A DNA stretch of 64,000 nt. It comes from Radicibacter daui. GTDB lineage: Bacteria > Pseudomonadota > Alphaproteobacteria > Radicibacterales > Radicibacteraceae. Positions 37,373 through 45,122 of the stretch are shown here, in pieces. The position numbers were made by a program, and so were the translations under genes. Below the pieces are notes generated by a model, which saw only the letters and a program-made list of their open reading frames with translations, was not told the origin of the DNA and did not search any database. The DNA lies in assembly GCA_030657355.1 (NCBI GenBank), contig CP131056.1, positions 3,492,501-3,556,500 of the forward strand. The letters are read 5' to 3'. Numbering within the stretch: the stretch's first letter is position 1; each line of letters begins with the position of its first letter.

Positions 37373-38725
37373 ATGGACGAACTTTCCCTGCTGCGGGATG
37401 CCGATACGCGCGCCGGACGCTATCTGGCATCCGTTACCACCCGCCGTGTCTTTCCCGATCCCGCCGCGCTTGCCGACCTCGCGATGTTCGACGAGCCGCT
37501 GCCGGATGAAGGCACACCGGCCGGGGAGGTGCTGGACCGGCTCGACCGTTACGGCTCTCCCGCCACCGTCACCACCAACGGCCCCCACTATTTCGGCTTC
37601 GTCGTCGGCGCGGCGCTGCCAGCCGCCAGTGCCGCCGAACGGCTGATGGTCAGCTGGGACCAGTGCGCTTCCTCCTTCGACAACTCCCCCGTCGCCGCCA
37701 CGCTGGAGCGCATCGCCGGCAACTGGATCCTGGAAGCGCTCGATCTGCCACGCGAAAGCGCTGTCGGTTTCGGCACCTCGGCCACGGCCTGCGGCCTTGC
37801 CTGCCTTGCCGCCGCCCGCCGCGTGCTGCTGGCCCGCGCCGGCTGGGATTTTGACGCCGATGGCCTCATCGGCGCCCCGGAAATCCGCGTTATCGTCTCT
37901 GCCACCGCTCACATCACCCTGCGCAAGGCGCTGCGCGTGCTGGGATTCGGCCTGAACCGGCTGATCATCGCCCCGGTCGACGATCACGGACGCATCGATC
38001 CGGCCCAACTGCCGGCGCTTGATGACCGCACCATTCTCTGCCTGCAGGCGGGGGAGGTGAACACCGGGGAGAGCGACCCCTTCCTTGATATCATCCCCCG
38101 GGCCCGCACTGCCGGCGCCTGGGTGCATGTCGATGGCGCCTTCGGCCTCTGGGCCCGCGCCTCGCGCACGGCGTCAGCGATGGTGGACGGGGTGGAGCTT
38201 GCCGACAGCTGGACCACCGATGGCCACAAATGGCTCAACACCCCCTATGATGGCGCCATGGCCATCTGCCGCGACCGGGAGGCGCTGGCTGCCGCGATGA
38301 ACAGCGATGCCGCCTACTCCACCGCTTCGGCCGATGCGCAGAAGAACCTGACGCTGGAATTCTCCCGCCGTGCCCGCGGCGTGCCGGTATGGGCGGCCTT
38401 GCGCTCGCTCGGCCGCCAGGGCGTGGAAGCGATGATCGACCGCCACCGCCGCCAGGCCCGCCGCCTTGCAGATCTGCTGGCAGCAGCCGGCATCACCGTG
38501 CTCAACCGCGTGCCGCTCAACCAGGTACTGATCCGTCTTAGCAGCGATGCGGAAACGCTGGCGCTGCAAAAGGCGGCCGCCGCCACCGGCAAGGCCTGGT
38601 TCGGCACCACGTTGTGGCAGGGCAAACCCGCCCTGCGCCTCAGCGTCTCATCCTGGCGCACGCGTGATGAAGATATCGATGCGGTCGCCGCCCTGATTGC
38701 CGGTTGCCTCAAGGTTGCCGCCTGA
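37373..38725 (+). CDS. PLP-dependent aminotransferase/decarboxylase (group II decarboxylase fold)
   Basis: A fold-type I PLP enzyme of 450 residues, related to aromatic-L-amino-acid and glutamate decarboxylases. ATG 37373 lies 7 nt from AGGAG; a GTG one codon earlier is the alternative. GFGTSATACGLACLAAARR is the phosphate-binding region, WVHVDGAFGLWA carries the PLP-ring Asp, and TTDGHKWLNTPYD the Schiff-base Lys. YFGFVVGAALPAA and the overall organisation resemble L-2,4-diaminobutyrate/tyrosine decarboxylase relatives. Substrate cannot be assigned. A cupin gene follows 36 bp downstream and a GcvA-like regulator is divergent. Confidence 0.85.
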   Translation: MDELSLLRDADTRAGRYLASVTTRRVFPDPAALADLAMFDEPLPDEGTPAGEVLDRLDRYGSPATVTTNGPHYFGFVVGAALPAASAAERLMVSWDQCASSFDNSPVAATLERIAGNWILEALDLPRESAVGFGTSATACGLACLAAARRVLLARAGWDFDADGLIGAPEIRVIVSATAHITLRKALRVLGFGLNRLIIAPVDDHGRIDPAQLPALDDRTILCLQAGEVNTGESDPFLDIIPRARTAGAWVHVDGAFGLWARASRTASAMVDGVELADSWTTDGHKWLNTPYDGAMAICRDREALAAAMNSDAAYSTASADAQKNLTLEFSRRARGVPVWAALRSLGRQGVEAMIDRHRRQARRLADLLAAAGITVLNRVPLNQVLIRLSSDAETLALQKAAAATGKAWFGTTLWQGKPALRLSVSSWRTRDEDIDAVAALIAGCLKVAA

Positions 38726-38761
38726 CCCTTGGTCCCGTTCTGCCCCGGAAGGAGACAGCCC

Positions 38762-39133
38762 ATGTTGCCCGCCACCCCGCTCAATCTCGCCGCCGCCTTC
38801 GACCGGGTCGGAGAATATTTCTCCCCCAAGGTTGTCGGGCAGGTGAATGACCAGCTGCTGAAGGTCGCCAAGCTCAAGGGCGAGTTCGTCTGGCACGCCC
38901 ATGATGGCGAGGACGAGCTGTTCTACATCGTGAAGGGCAAGCTGGAGATCGCCTTCGAGGCTGGCACCGTCATCCTCGGCGAAGGGGATTTCATGACCGT
39001 GCCGCGCGGCGTGCGCCACAAGCCGCATGCCGCCGAGGAATGCTGGGTATTGCTGATCGAACCGGCCTCGACAAAACATACGGGCGATGAAGTCACCCCG
39101 ATGACCCGCAGCCTTGAAGAGCAGATGTCTTAA
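38762..39133 (+). CDS. Cupin-domain protein (123 aa)
   Basis: A single-domain cupin. ATG 38762 follows GGAAGGAGA. Metal-binding cupin motif 1 is FVWHAHDGEDELFYIVKG with two His and Glu, and motif 2 is GDFMTVPRGVRHKPHA with the last His. Such proteins are often isomerases or small-molecule-binding proteins; reaction unknown. Likely co-transcribed with the upstream PLP enzyme (36 bp gap). Confidence 0.85.
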   Translation: MLPATPLNLAAAFDRVGEYFSPKVVGQVNDQLLKVAKLKGEFVWHAHDGEDELFYIVKGKLEIAFEAGTVILGEGDFMTVPRGVRHKPHAAEECWVLLIEPASTKHTGDEVTPMTRSLEEQMS

Positions 39134-39143
39134 GTAAGGTCTC

Positions 39144-39791
39144 TCACGCGCTCCCGTCGCCACCGGGCCGGCGGGAGCGCAGCGTGAAGCGCAAATGACG
39201 CCCTGACCGGCTGCGCTGGTCGAGCCGCAGGCAGAGCCCGGCTTCCGGCGCGGCTGCAACCAGCTCTGCGGCCCACAATGCCCAGGGCCGGGCTGCAGGG
39301 CGCTCCGCCCCCGCCACCATCAGCACAAAACGGCCATCCGCCGCCGCTGCCAGCCCGGCGCGGCTCGGGGTAATCGCAGCAAAGGCGATCTGCAGCGCCG
39401 CTTCCAGCGCACCGGCATCCACCCCGGCCAGCTCGCCAACCTCCTCCGGCACGGCAAGGCGGGACAGCCAGCCGCCATTGGCCTCCACCAGCGTCACCAC
39501 ATCGGCCAGCGCCATGGCAGCCGGCTCGGGCCGCGACAGGTGGCTGGCAAGGCGCGACAGGCGGCTTACCTGGTCGAAACCGGTGGTCATTTCCTCCAGC
39601 GCCGCCGCCAGCGTTCTGCCGGCAAGCTCGGGATCGGCGCCGATGATGCCGCTGTCGCTCACAAGACCCAGCGCCTGCACCGGCTGGCGCATGCGGTGAT
39701 GCAACTGGGAGAGATGGCCGGCGAGGGCACGCAGCTCCAGCGCCGGTTCGGCGGCTGCGGCAGGCACGGTGCCCGGGGGAAGTTTGCTCAT
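39144..39791 (-). CDS. Degenerate histidine-kinase-like protein (DHp domain without ATP-binding boxes)
   Basis: ATG 39791 follows AAAGGA and gives 215 residues. Residues 16-46 resemble a HisKA dimerisation helix: LAGHLSQLHHRMRQPVQALG corresponds to the HDLRQPLQALGL motif of hybrid kinases, with H32 at the phospho-His place. The rest follows the length and spacing of a HATPase domain (EAALQIAFAAI at the N-box place), but the Asn of the N box and the G1 and G2 glycine boxes are missing. The C terminus has the final strand pattern (GRHLRFTLRSRR). The architecture recalls phosphotransferases such as ChpT that evolved from kinases. The role is inference; no family was recognised with certainty. 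Confidence 0.55.
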   Translation of the reverse strand: MSKLPPGTVPAAAAEPALELRALAGHLSQLHHRMRQPVQALGLVSDSGIIGADPELAGRTLAAALEEMTTGFDQVSRLSRLASHLSRPEPAAMALADVVTLVEANGGWLSRLAVPEEVGELAGVDAGALEAALQIAFAAITPSRAGLAAAADGRFVLMVAGAERPAARPWALWAAELVAAAPEAGLCLRLDQRSRSGRHLRFTLRSRRPGGDGSA

Positions 39792-39983
39792 GGTCGGTCC
39801 TTTCGGTTCCTGCCTGCAAGGCTTCCACGAAGATTGCTTGCACTTGCGCCCCACACCGGCCAATTGTGGCAGCGAGGCAGCGACCTTGCCATCAACTTTC
39901 CACGAGCAGCTCATAAGCCTGTCTGCAACCGGGCCCGTGTTCGGCACGTTCCCTTATGCGTAAAACAACCGGAGTATAGCGTC

Positions 39984-40688
39984 ATGACCCGTAGCGATAC
40001 CGCGCCGAAGCTTGGCCGCCGTTCGCTGATTGCCGGCGCTGCCGCCGCGGCCACGCTGCTGCCCGGCATTCGCCCGGCCTTCGCCAGCCGCGAAGGCGCG
40101 CAGGACACCGTCAATTCCGCCGTCACCATGGTGGAACGCATGACCCGCGGTGGCCGCGGCAAGGCCATCAAGGGCATCCTCAGCCGTTCGGCCGGCGTCA
40201 TGCTGTTCCCCAGCCTCATCAAGGCCGGCCTCATCGTCGGCGGCGAAGGCGGCACCGGCGTTATCCTTGGCCGCAGCGACAATGGCGTGTGGAGCGCCCC
40301 GGCTTTCTACACCGCCGGCTCCGGCAGCTTCGGCTTCCAGATCGGCGCGCAGGAAACCCAGCTCATGCTCATCGTCATGCGCGACACCGTGCTGAAGAAG
40401 TTCGTGGATGGCGGCGGCAAGATCGGCATCGACGCCAGCGCGGCAGCCATCGATGACGGCATCGATGCCGAGATTTCCACCAACAACCTGCAGGACATCT
40501 ATTTCTTCGCCAACACCGTGCAGGGCCTTTATGCCGGCGTCAGCGTCGAAGGCACCGGCATCGCGCCGCGCACCGGCCTTAACAAGGATCTCTATGGTCG
40601 CAACTATTCCGGCCGCCAGATCATTCTCGAAGGCCTCGCCACCCCGACGCCGGAAGGCCAGAGGCTCATCGGCGCCCTGATGGCGTAA
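39984..40688 (+). CDS. SYLF (YSC84-like) lipid-binding domain protein, Tat-type signal
   Basis: A 234-residue exported protein. The N-terminal signal contains twin Arg (GRRSLIAGAAAAATLL) and an Ala-rich cleavage region near PAFAS, suggesting Tat export. The mature part is a SYLF domain: GVMLFPSLIKAGLIVGGEGG, then GSFGFQIGAQETQLMLIVM and DIYFFANTVQGLYAGVSVEG. This domain binds phosphoinositides in eukaryotes; bacterial relatives are periplasmic or outer-membrane associated with no clear role. GGAG lies nine bases before the ATG. The gene ends at intergenic repeat copy B. Confidence 0.9.
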   Translation: MTRSDTAPKLGRRSLIAGAAAAATLLPGIRPAFASREGAQDTVNSAVTMVERMTRGGRGKAIKGILSRSAGVMLFPSLIKAGLIVGGEGGTGVILGRSDNGVWSAPAFYTAGSGSFGFQIGAQETQLMLIVMRDTVLKKFVDGGGKIGIDASAAAIDDGIDAEISTNNLQDIYFFANTVQGLYAGVSVEGTGIAPRTGLNKDLYGRNYSGRQIILEGLATPTPEGQRLIGALMA

Positions 40689-40728
40689 CAAAGGTCAGGG
40701 GCGCCGGCGCAAACCGCACCTCATTACC

Positions 40729-40860
40729 CCCCTCCACCCCGCTCTCGCGGGGTACCTCCCCCGTCCAGAAACGGGGGAGGATGGGGTATGGCATTGATAT
40801 ACCGTTAAAATCAGCCTCCCCTCCCGGGGAGGCGGCCCGAAGGCGGTGGGGGTAATGAGG
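40729..40860. repeat. Palindromic intergenic repeat, copy B (best preserved ends)
   Basis: A 132-bp element with perfect 13-bp terminal inverted repeats CCTCATTACCCCC (40729-40741) and GGGGGTAATGAGG (40848-40860). Inside are three smaller hairpins: CCCCGC/GCGGGG, CCTCCCCCGT/ACGGGGGAGG and CCTCCCC/GGGGAGG. Shares GGGGAGGCGGCCCG and GGTGGGGGT with copies A and C. Confidence 0.8.
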
Positions 40861-40883
40861 CAGCCTCAAGGCGCCAGCCTCCC

Positions 40884-41792
40884 CTACTCCGCCGCTTCAC
40901 GCCGCCTTGCATAGGCTGTCGGCGGCTCGCCGGTGTGGCGGGTGAAAGCGACGCTGAAGCTGCTGGCGGAGCCATAGCCCACCCGTTCGGCAACTTCCGC
41001 CAGCCCGCAGGCCCGGCGGCGCAGCAGATCCCTGGCCAGCGCCATGCGCCAGTGCAGCAGATATTCCATCGGCGCCAGCCCCACCTCGCGGCGAAAGCGT
41101 TCGAAGAACACGGTGCGGGAGAGCGCCGCCCGACCGGCGAGTTCCGCGACCGTCCAGGCCCGGGCCGGCTCGCCATGCATCAGCCGCAGCGCCTGCGCCA
41201 GCCGCTCGTCGGCAAGGCCGCGCAGCAGGCCCGGCGAGGCCGCCGCCCCGCCCGTTGCCCGCAGCGCCTCGATGAACATAACCTCGATGAGCCGCTCCAG
41301 AATGACCTCGCGCGCCGGCCGGGCCGCCCGCGCCTCGTCGGCCACCAGTTGCAGCAGGGTGGTGAGCCGCTCCTGCCCGCGCACATGCACGATCTGCGGC
41401 AGCAACGAAACCAGCAGCGCCGCATCCGGCGAGCCGAAATTGCAGTGCCCGATCAGCAGTCGCACTTCCGCATCCCCCTCCGGATCGCCGAGGCGAACCC
41501 GGCCGGGGCTGAATTCCATGCGCGTTGCGTCATGGGTGGTGCCCGGCGGCAGGCGCAAGCTGGAATTGGTGTAGTCAAAGGCGGCAGGGATCAGCACAAA
41601 ATCCCCGGCCCGCAACAGGATCGGCTCCTGTCCGCGCACGCTCAGCCGGCAGCCGCCCTCCAGCACCGCCCCGTAGAACGGCCGGCCGGTCTCGCTGCGC
41701 CTGACGGACCAGAGCCCCGCTGCCTCCACCAGTTTGGAGACCGAGGGCGTCAATTGCAGCAGCCGCACCATCTCGGCCAGTGGATCGGCCAT
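40884..41792 (-). CDS. AraC-family regulator with cupin-type effector domain
   Basis: A 302-residue regulator. The N-terminal cupin-like sensing domain (about 10-185) contains GCRLSVRGQEPILLRAGDFV and LPPGTTHDATRMEF. The C-terminal AraC helix-turn-helix pair is RAWTVAELAGRAALSRTVFF and GLAEVAERVGYGSASSFSVA, ending FTRHTGEPPTAYARR. Divergent from a short-chain dehydrogenase gene (119 bp), the usual arrangement in which this AraC group controls the adjacent SDR. Confidence 0.88.
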   Translation of the reverse strand: MADPLAEMVRLLQLTPSVSKLVEAAGLWSVRRSETGRPFYGAVLEGGCRLSVRGQEPILLRAGDFVLIPAAFDYTNSSLRLPPGTTHDATRMEFSPGRVRLGDPEGDAEVRLLIGHCNFGSPDAALLVSLLPQIVHVRGQERLTTLLQLVADEARAARPAREVILERLIEVMFIEALRATGGAAASPGLLRGLADERLAQALRLMHGEPARAWTVAELAGRAALSRTVFFERFRREVGLAPMEYLLHWRMALARDLLRRRACGLAEVAERVGYGSASSFSVAFTRHTGEPPTAYARRREAAE

Positions 41793-41823
41793 TTCCGGAC
41801 TCTTGCTGATGAAAACAGGATTT

Positions 41824-41833
41824 CTACCGGTAG
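41824..41833. promoter_or_regulatory. 10-bp palindrome in the AraC/SDR divergent promoter
   Basis: CTACCGGTAG is a perfect palindrome 32 bp before the AraC start and 79 bp before the SDR start, in the only region where a shared operator could lie. Confidence 0.35.
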
Positions 41834-41911
41834 CACGTCCGGAAGGCGGCGCCTAGCCTTGGCTCCTGAGCCCCGTTCCCCGTGACGCTCCCCTAAAAGG
41901 AAATCCCCCAA

Positions 41912-42655
41912 GTGAAGACCATTCTCATCACCGGCTGCTCGTCCGGCTTTGGCCTTGAAGCCGCCCGTTATTTCCTGAAGCAGGGCTGGCGGGTGGTTGC
42001 CACCATGCGTACGCCCGATGCCGATATCCTGCCGGCTTCGCCAAACCTTTCCGTGCTGCAGCTGGATGTGACCGATGCGGCCAGCATCGAAGCCGCCATT
42101 GCAGCGGCCGGGCCCATCGATGTTCTGGTCAACAATGCCGGTATCGGCCTGCTCAACGCACTGGAAGGCGTTTCGATGGCCAATGTGCGCGAGACCTTCG
42201 AGACCAATACCTTCGGCACCATGGCGATGACGCAGGCGGTGCTGCCGCAGATGCGCGAGCGCCGCTCCGGCACCATCATCAACGTCACCTCCTCGGTCAC
42301 GCTCAAGCCCCTGCATCTGCTCTCGGTCTATACCGCCAGCAAGGCGGCGGTGAATGCCTTCTCCAGCTCGCTTGCGCTGGAACTTGCGCCCTTCAACATC
42401 AAGGTGCGCGTTATCGCCCCCGGCCGCGCCCCAACGACAAAGTTCGGCGAAAACGCGCGCGCCCGTGTCGGCTTCAACATCCCGGACGCCTATACCGCCA
42501 TAGCGGGGGAGGTTTTTGCGAACTGGCAGCAGGATACGCTGGTGACACAGTCGGACGAAATTGCCGAAGCCCTGTGGCGTGCCGCCACCGACCCGGAATG
42601 CCCGGACTTCCTGCCTGCCGGCGCGGACGCAGTGGCGTTGGCAGCACAAATTTAA
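41912..42655 (+). CDS. Short-chain dehydrogenase/reductase
   Basis: A 247-residue classical SDR starting at a GTG (41912) preceded by AAAAGGAAA. The cofactor motif is TGCSSGFGLEAARYF (TGxxxGxG), NNAGIG follows, and the catalytic triad is Ser in VTSSVTL plus Tyr and Lys in YTASKAAVNAF. The substrate is unknown; this SDR type, paired with a divergent AraC regulator, is frequently annotated only as SDR oxidoreductase. A copy of the intergenic repeat follows the gene. Confidence 0.9.
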   Translation: MKTILITGCSSGFGLEAARYFLKQGWRVVATMRTPDADILPASPNLSVLQLDVTDAASIEAAIAAAGPIDVLVNNAGIGLLNALEGVSMANVRETFETNTFGTMAMTQAVLPQMRERRSGTIINVTSSVTLKPLHLLSVYTASKAAVNAFSSSLALELAPFNIKVRVIAPGRAPTTKFGENARARVGFNIPDAYTAIAGEVFANWQQDTLVTQSDEIAEALWRAATDPECPDFLPAGADAVALAAQI

Positions 42656-42690
42656 CCGGGCTTAAAAATATAATACCCGGTCTAAATTAG

Positions 42691-42828
42691 CCTCCCCATG
42701 AAAGGGGAGGCGGCCCGGAGGGTGGTGGGGGTGTGGGCCTGCCGTTCTTCGCCGACAGCGGCAAGCGGCTGCGCCAACAGCCTCATCCGGCGCTTCGCGC
42801 CACCTTCCCCACTTTCGTGGCGAAGGGA
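42691..42828. repeat. Palindromic intergenic repeat, copy C (halves in swapped order)
   Basis: CCTCCCC-ATGAAA-GGGGAGG, then CGGCCCGGAGGGTGGTGGGGGT (42691-42732), matches the right half of copy B. After 48 bp, CCTCATCCGGCGCTTCGCGCC then ACCTTCCCCAC (42781-42812) matches the left half of copy A. Confidence 0.7.
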
Positions 42829-42939
42829 AGCTCTCGGGCCCATCACAACCGCTTATGCCCAGCATCAAAACAATCGATTTGCCGTAAAGGCTCGCCACTG
42901 CAACCTTCCCCGTCCGCGATAAAAAGGGGAACAGAAGCC

Positions 42940-43527
42940 ATGCGCCTTTACGGATATAACCTCTCCGGCAACTGCCTGAAGATCTGGTGGACCGCCCGGC
43001 ATCTGGGCAAGCCGGTGGAATGGATCGAAACCGATCTGCTGAAGGGCGAACATCGCACCCCTGAATTCCTCGCCAGGAACCCCGCCGGCCAGGTGCCGCT
43101 GGTAGAGTTTGACGATGGCCGGATGCTCTCGCAGTCCAATGCCGTCTGCCTTTATCTGGCGGAAGGCAGCGCGCTGATCCCGGCGGATGCGTTCGAGCGG
43201 GCGCAGATGATGCAGTGGCTGTTCTGGGAACAGTACAGCCACGAGCCGGCGCTGGCGGTTGCCCGGGGCAACATCATCCTGCGCGGCGCCACGATCGAAA
43301 CGCTCGATCCGGCCCTGATCCAGCGCTGCAACGGCGTGCTTGACCTGATGGAGCACGAGCTTTCCAGCCGGCCGTTCTTTGTCGGCAATACCCCCACCCT
43401 CGCCGACCTTTCCATCGTCGCCTACACCCGGCTTTGCCCGGATGCCGGTTTCCGGCTGGAAAACTGGCCGGCGGTCAGCCGCTGGATCGCGCGGGTGGAG
43501 GACAGCTTCGATCTTTCTGGCCCTTGA
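42940..43527 (+). CDS. Glutathione S-transferase family protein
   Basis: A 195-residue GST from ATG 42940, which follows AAGGGGAACAG. The N-terminal thioredoxin-like domain has LYGYNLSGNCLKIWW (Ser/Asn/Cys at the activating site), NPAGQVPLVEF (cis-Pro) and LSQSNAVCLYLAEG. The C-terminal domain has TPTLADLSIVAYTRL. Substrate unknown. The annotated open frame runs further upstream through repeat copy C; that extension is repeat sequence, not protein. Ends at a clear terminator. Confidence 0.88.
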   Translation: MRLYGYNLSGNCLKIWWTARHLGKPVEWIETDLLKGEHRTPEFLARNPAGQVPLVEFDDGRMLSQSNAVCLYLAEGSALIPADAFERAQMMQWLFWEQYSHEPALAVARGNIILRGATIETLDPALIQRCNGVLDLMEHELSSRPFFVGNTPTLADLSIVAYTRLCPDAGFRLENWPAVSRWIARVEDSFDLSGP

Positions 43528-43568
43528 AGGGTGCCCGCATCGGCGGCGATCCGCTCAAGACAGAAAAA

Positions 43569-43606
43569 GGGCAGCGCCCGGCTAAAGGCGCTGCCCCCTT
43601 TATTTC
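43569..43606 (+). terminator. Rho-independent terminator of the GST gene
   Basis: GGGCAGCGCC (43569-43578) and GGCGCTGCCC (43587-43596), 8-nt loop, followed by CCTTTATTT. Confidence 0.88.
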
Positions 43607-43636
43607 ACCGTTCGTCAGCCCGCGAACGGGCAGCCT

Positions 43637-44035
43637 TCAGCTCTGGCTACCGAGGGCCGTAACGCATCCGCTGGCGCCAGCGCTGTTGGGGGTGGTTTCA
43701 CCAGGCATGGTCGCCCAGCCACCGGCCTCGACGAACTGACGCTGTGCGTAACCGCTGGAAATCGCCTTGAATTCCATGAGTTTTGCCGCGGCATCCGGTG
43801 CAGCGTTGAACCTTTCAACACAAATCGCCGATGCCAGCTGCCCGCGGGCCGTCTCGCCTGCCGCGATGACCGCAGCACGGCTGCTGCCGCCGGTGACCCA
43901 GCCCCCCCAGCTGAAGCCAACGACAATGGTGGCAATGGCCACCACGACGCAGGACCAGAACAAGACGGTTTTCGACGGTTGATAGCCCTCGATACGCCGG
44001 GAGAGTGTCGGTTTTGCTGCAACCTGGTCTGACAT
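43637..44035 (-). CDS. Conserved hypothetical membrane-anchored protein (132 aa)
   Basis: ATG 44035 follows GGAAAGGATTG. One membrane helix (about residues 21-41, VLFWSCVVVAIATIVVGFSW) is followed by GGWVTGGSSRAAVIAAGETA and a periplasmic-looking part with CVERFNAAPDAAAKLMEFKA and RQFVEAGGWATMPG. Two Cys occur in the outer part (ICVERF, SGCVTAL). I recall similar short membrane proteins with a WGGW-VTGG motif in other alphaproteobacteria, but no function. A single gene, read toward the GST terminator. Confidence 0.7.
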   Translation of the reverse strand: MSDQVAAKPTLSRRIEGYQPSKTVLFWSCVVVAIATIVVGFSWGGWVTGGSSRAAVIAAGETARGQLASAICVERFNAAPDAAAKLMEFKAISSGYAQRQFVEAGGWATMPGETTPNSAGASGCVTALGSQS

Positions 44036-44284
44036 GATTTCAATCCTTTCCGGTCGATGATCCGATTGCCCGTTCTGCGCGGAAAGGCAGGACGCCTGCC
44101 GATGGCTCTGCAGGGACATCCCCCGGGCCAGAACCAACGTGTCACGTGCCGGACCGATATCGTGCGGGGGGCGCTTTCAGGGCCGCAACGCCCAGGCTGG
44201 CACTGGTTTCAGCGCGCATGACCCGGACAATCTCGCGGGGCGGGGTCGGACTTTTCCCGTCGAAAAGCAATTCACCCCACCTTC

Positions 44285-44490
44285 GAAAAATTATGATACC
44301 AAAGAATCAGAAATTATCCCTTTAAATATTAATAATTCGTTCCATTTTTAAAAAATTTATTTACGTTATGGTGATGTTTTTAAAATTATAATGTTTAATA
44401 TCAGCGCCTTAAGTATAATTATTACGTTAGAAATTCAGCACTGAAAGTCATAAATAAAATTCGTCTACTTGCTTTTTTCTTTTCACCTGC
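44285..44490. other. AT-rich island in the 693-bp gap 44036-44728
   Basis: About 200 bp of strongly AT-rich sequence with A- and T-tracts (TTTTTAAAAAATTTATT, TTTTTAAAATTATAATG), unlike everything around it. TTACGTTA occurs twice (44361 and 44422). No gene, tRNA or IS end was found. The remainder of the gap, 44491-44728, is GC-rich, contains the C13 run and leads into the next gene. Confidence 0.6.
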
Positions 44491-44621
44491 CAGATAATCA
44501 GTTTCGGTGATTTGATCAGGAGCGCCGCCCTCCCGCAGCCATCCCCTTGCCGGAGTGGACAAACAGGCGCCCGAGCTTCGACCGCACCTTATCCATCGCC
44601 TGCCGCGACACCGGGGGACCG

Positions 44622-44634
44622 CCCCCCCCCCCCC
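44622..44634. repeat. Homopolymer run of 13 C
   Basis: An uninterrupted C13 tract about 95 bp before the start of the gene at 44729. Length could be affected by sequencing error; such tracts can also be hypervariable in vivo. Confidence 0.7.
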
Positions 44635-44728
44635 GCAAAGCGGCACCCCGCAGGAGAGCCGCGCAATAACCGGCGCAGGGCCCGCCCGGCGGCGATCATT
44701 TCCACCCGCACGAGGAAGGAAACTCCCC

Positions 44729-45067
44729 ATGTCATCCCCGAAGACGACCAGAAAAACCGCGCCCGGAACGGCTAAGGCCAAAGGCCGCGCCGCTCCCGGG
44801 GATCCGTTCCGGCATCTCTACGCCATCGGCCAGACCGTGCGGCTCAGATATGATTTTCGCCACCCGGCCAGCTACGCCGAGGTCTACCGCATCACCGCGA
44901 CGCTTCCGCCCGAAGGCGGCGCGCCGCAATACCGGCTGCGCAATGAGGACGAGAACTTCGAGCGTGTGGCCCGGCAGGATGTGCTGGAGCCGATGCGTCC
45001 GACGGCGGCCGACAGGCAGGATGCCCTTATCGCCCGCACTTTCGGCAGCGGCCCGCAGGCCCGATAG
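44729..45067 (+). CDS. Conserved hypothetical protein (112 aa), basic N terminus
   Basis: ATG 44729 follows AGGAAGGAAAC. A Lys/Arg/Pro/Ala-rich N terminus (about 35 residues, probably disordered) precedes a compact beta domain: FRHLYAIGQTVRLRYDFRHP, then YRITATLPPEGGAPQYRLRN, then ENFERVARQDVLEP. I recall short alphaproteobacterial proteins with the same order of GQ-x-VRL, YRI-x-x-LP and ERV-x-R-x-x-L segments; their function is unknown to me. It precedes the transglutaminase-like gene by 55 bp and may share its transcript. Confidence 0.72.
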   Translation: MSSPKTTRKTAPGTAKAKGRAAPGDPFRHLYAIGQTVRLRYDFRHPASYAEVYRITATLPPEGGAPQYRLRNEDENFERVARQDVLEPMRPTAADRQDALIARTFGSGPQAR

Positions 45068-45122
45068 GCCGCCTTCCATAGTCTTGCTTGCCCAACCATC
45101 TGGCAGAGGTAACCCGGCGACG

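Noticed and set aside
42733-42939. N-terminal extension of the GST at 42940
   Set aside because: The extension is translated repeat-copy C sequence; the ATG at 42940 has a good ribosome binding site and starts at the conserved thioredoxin-like strand.
44422-44781. 119-codon minus-strand open frame across the AT-rich island and C13 run
   Set aside because: Composition is not protein-like, it runs through the homopolymer, and its start lies inside the gene at 44729.
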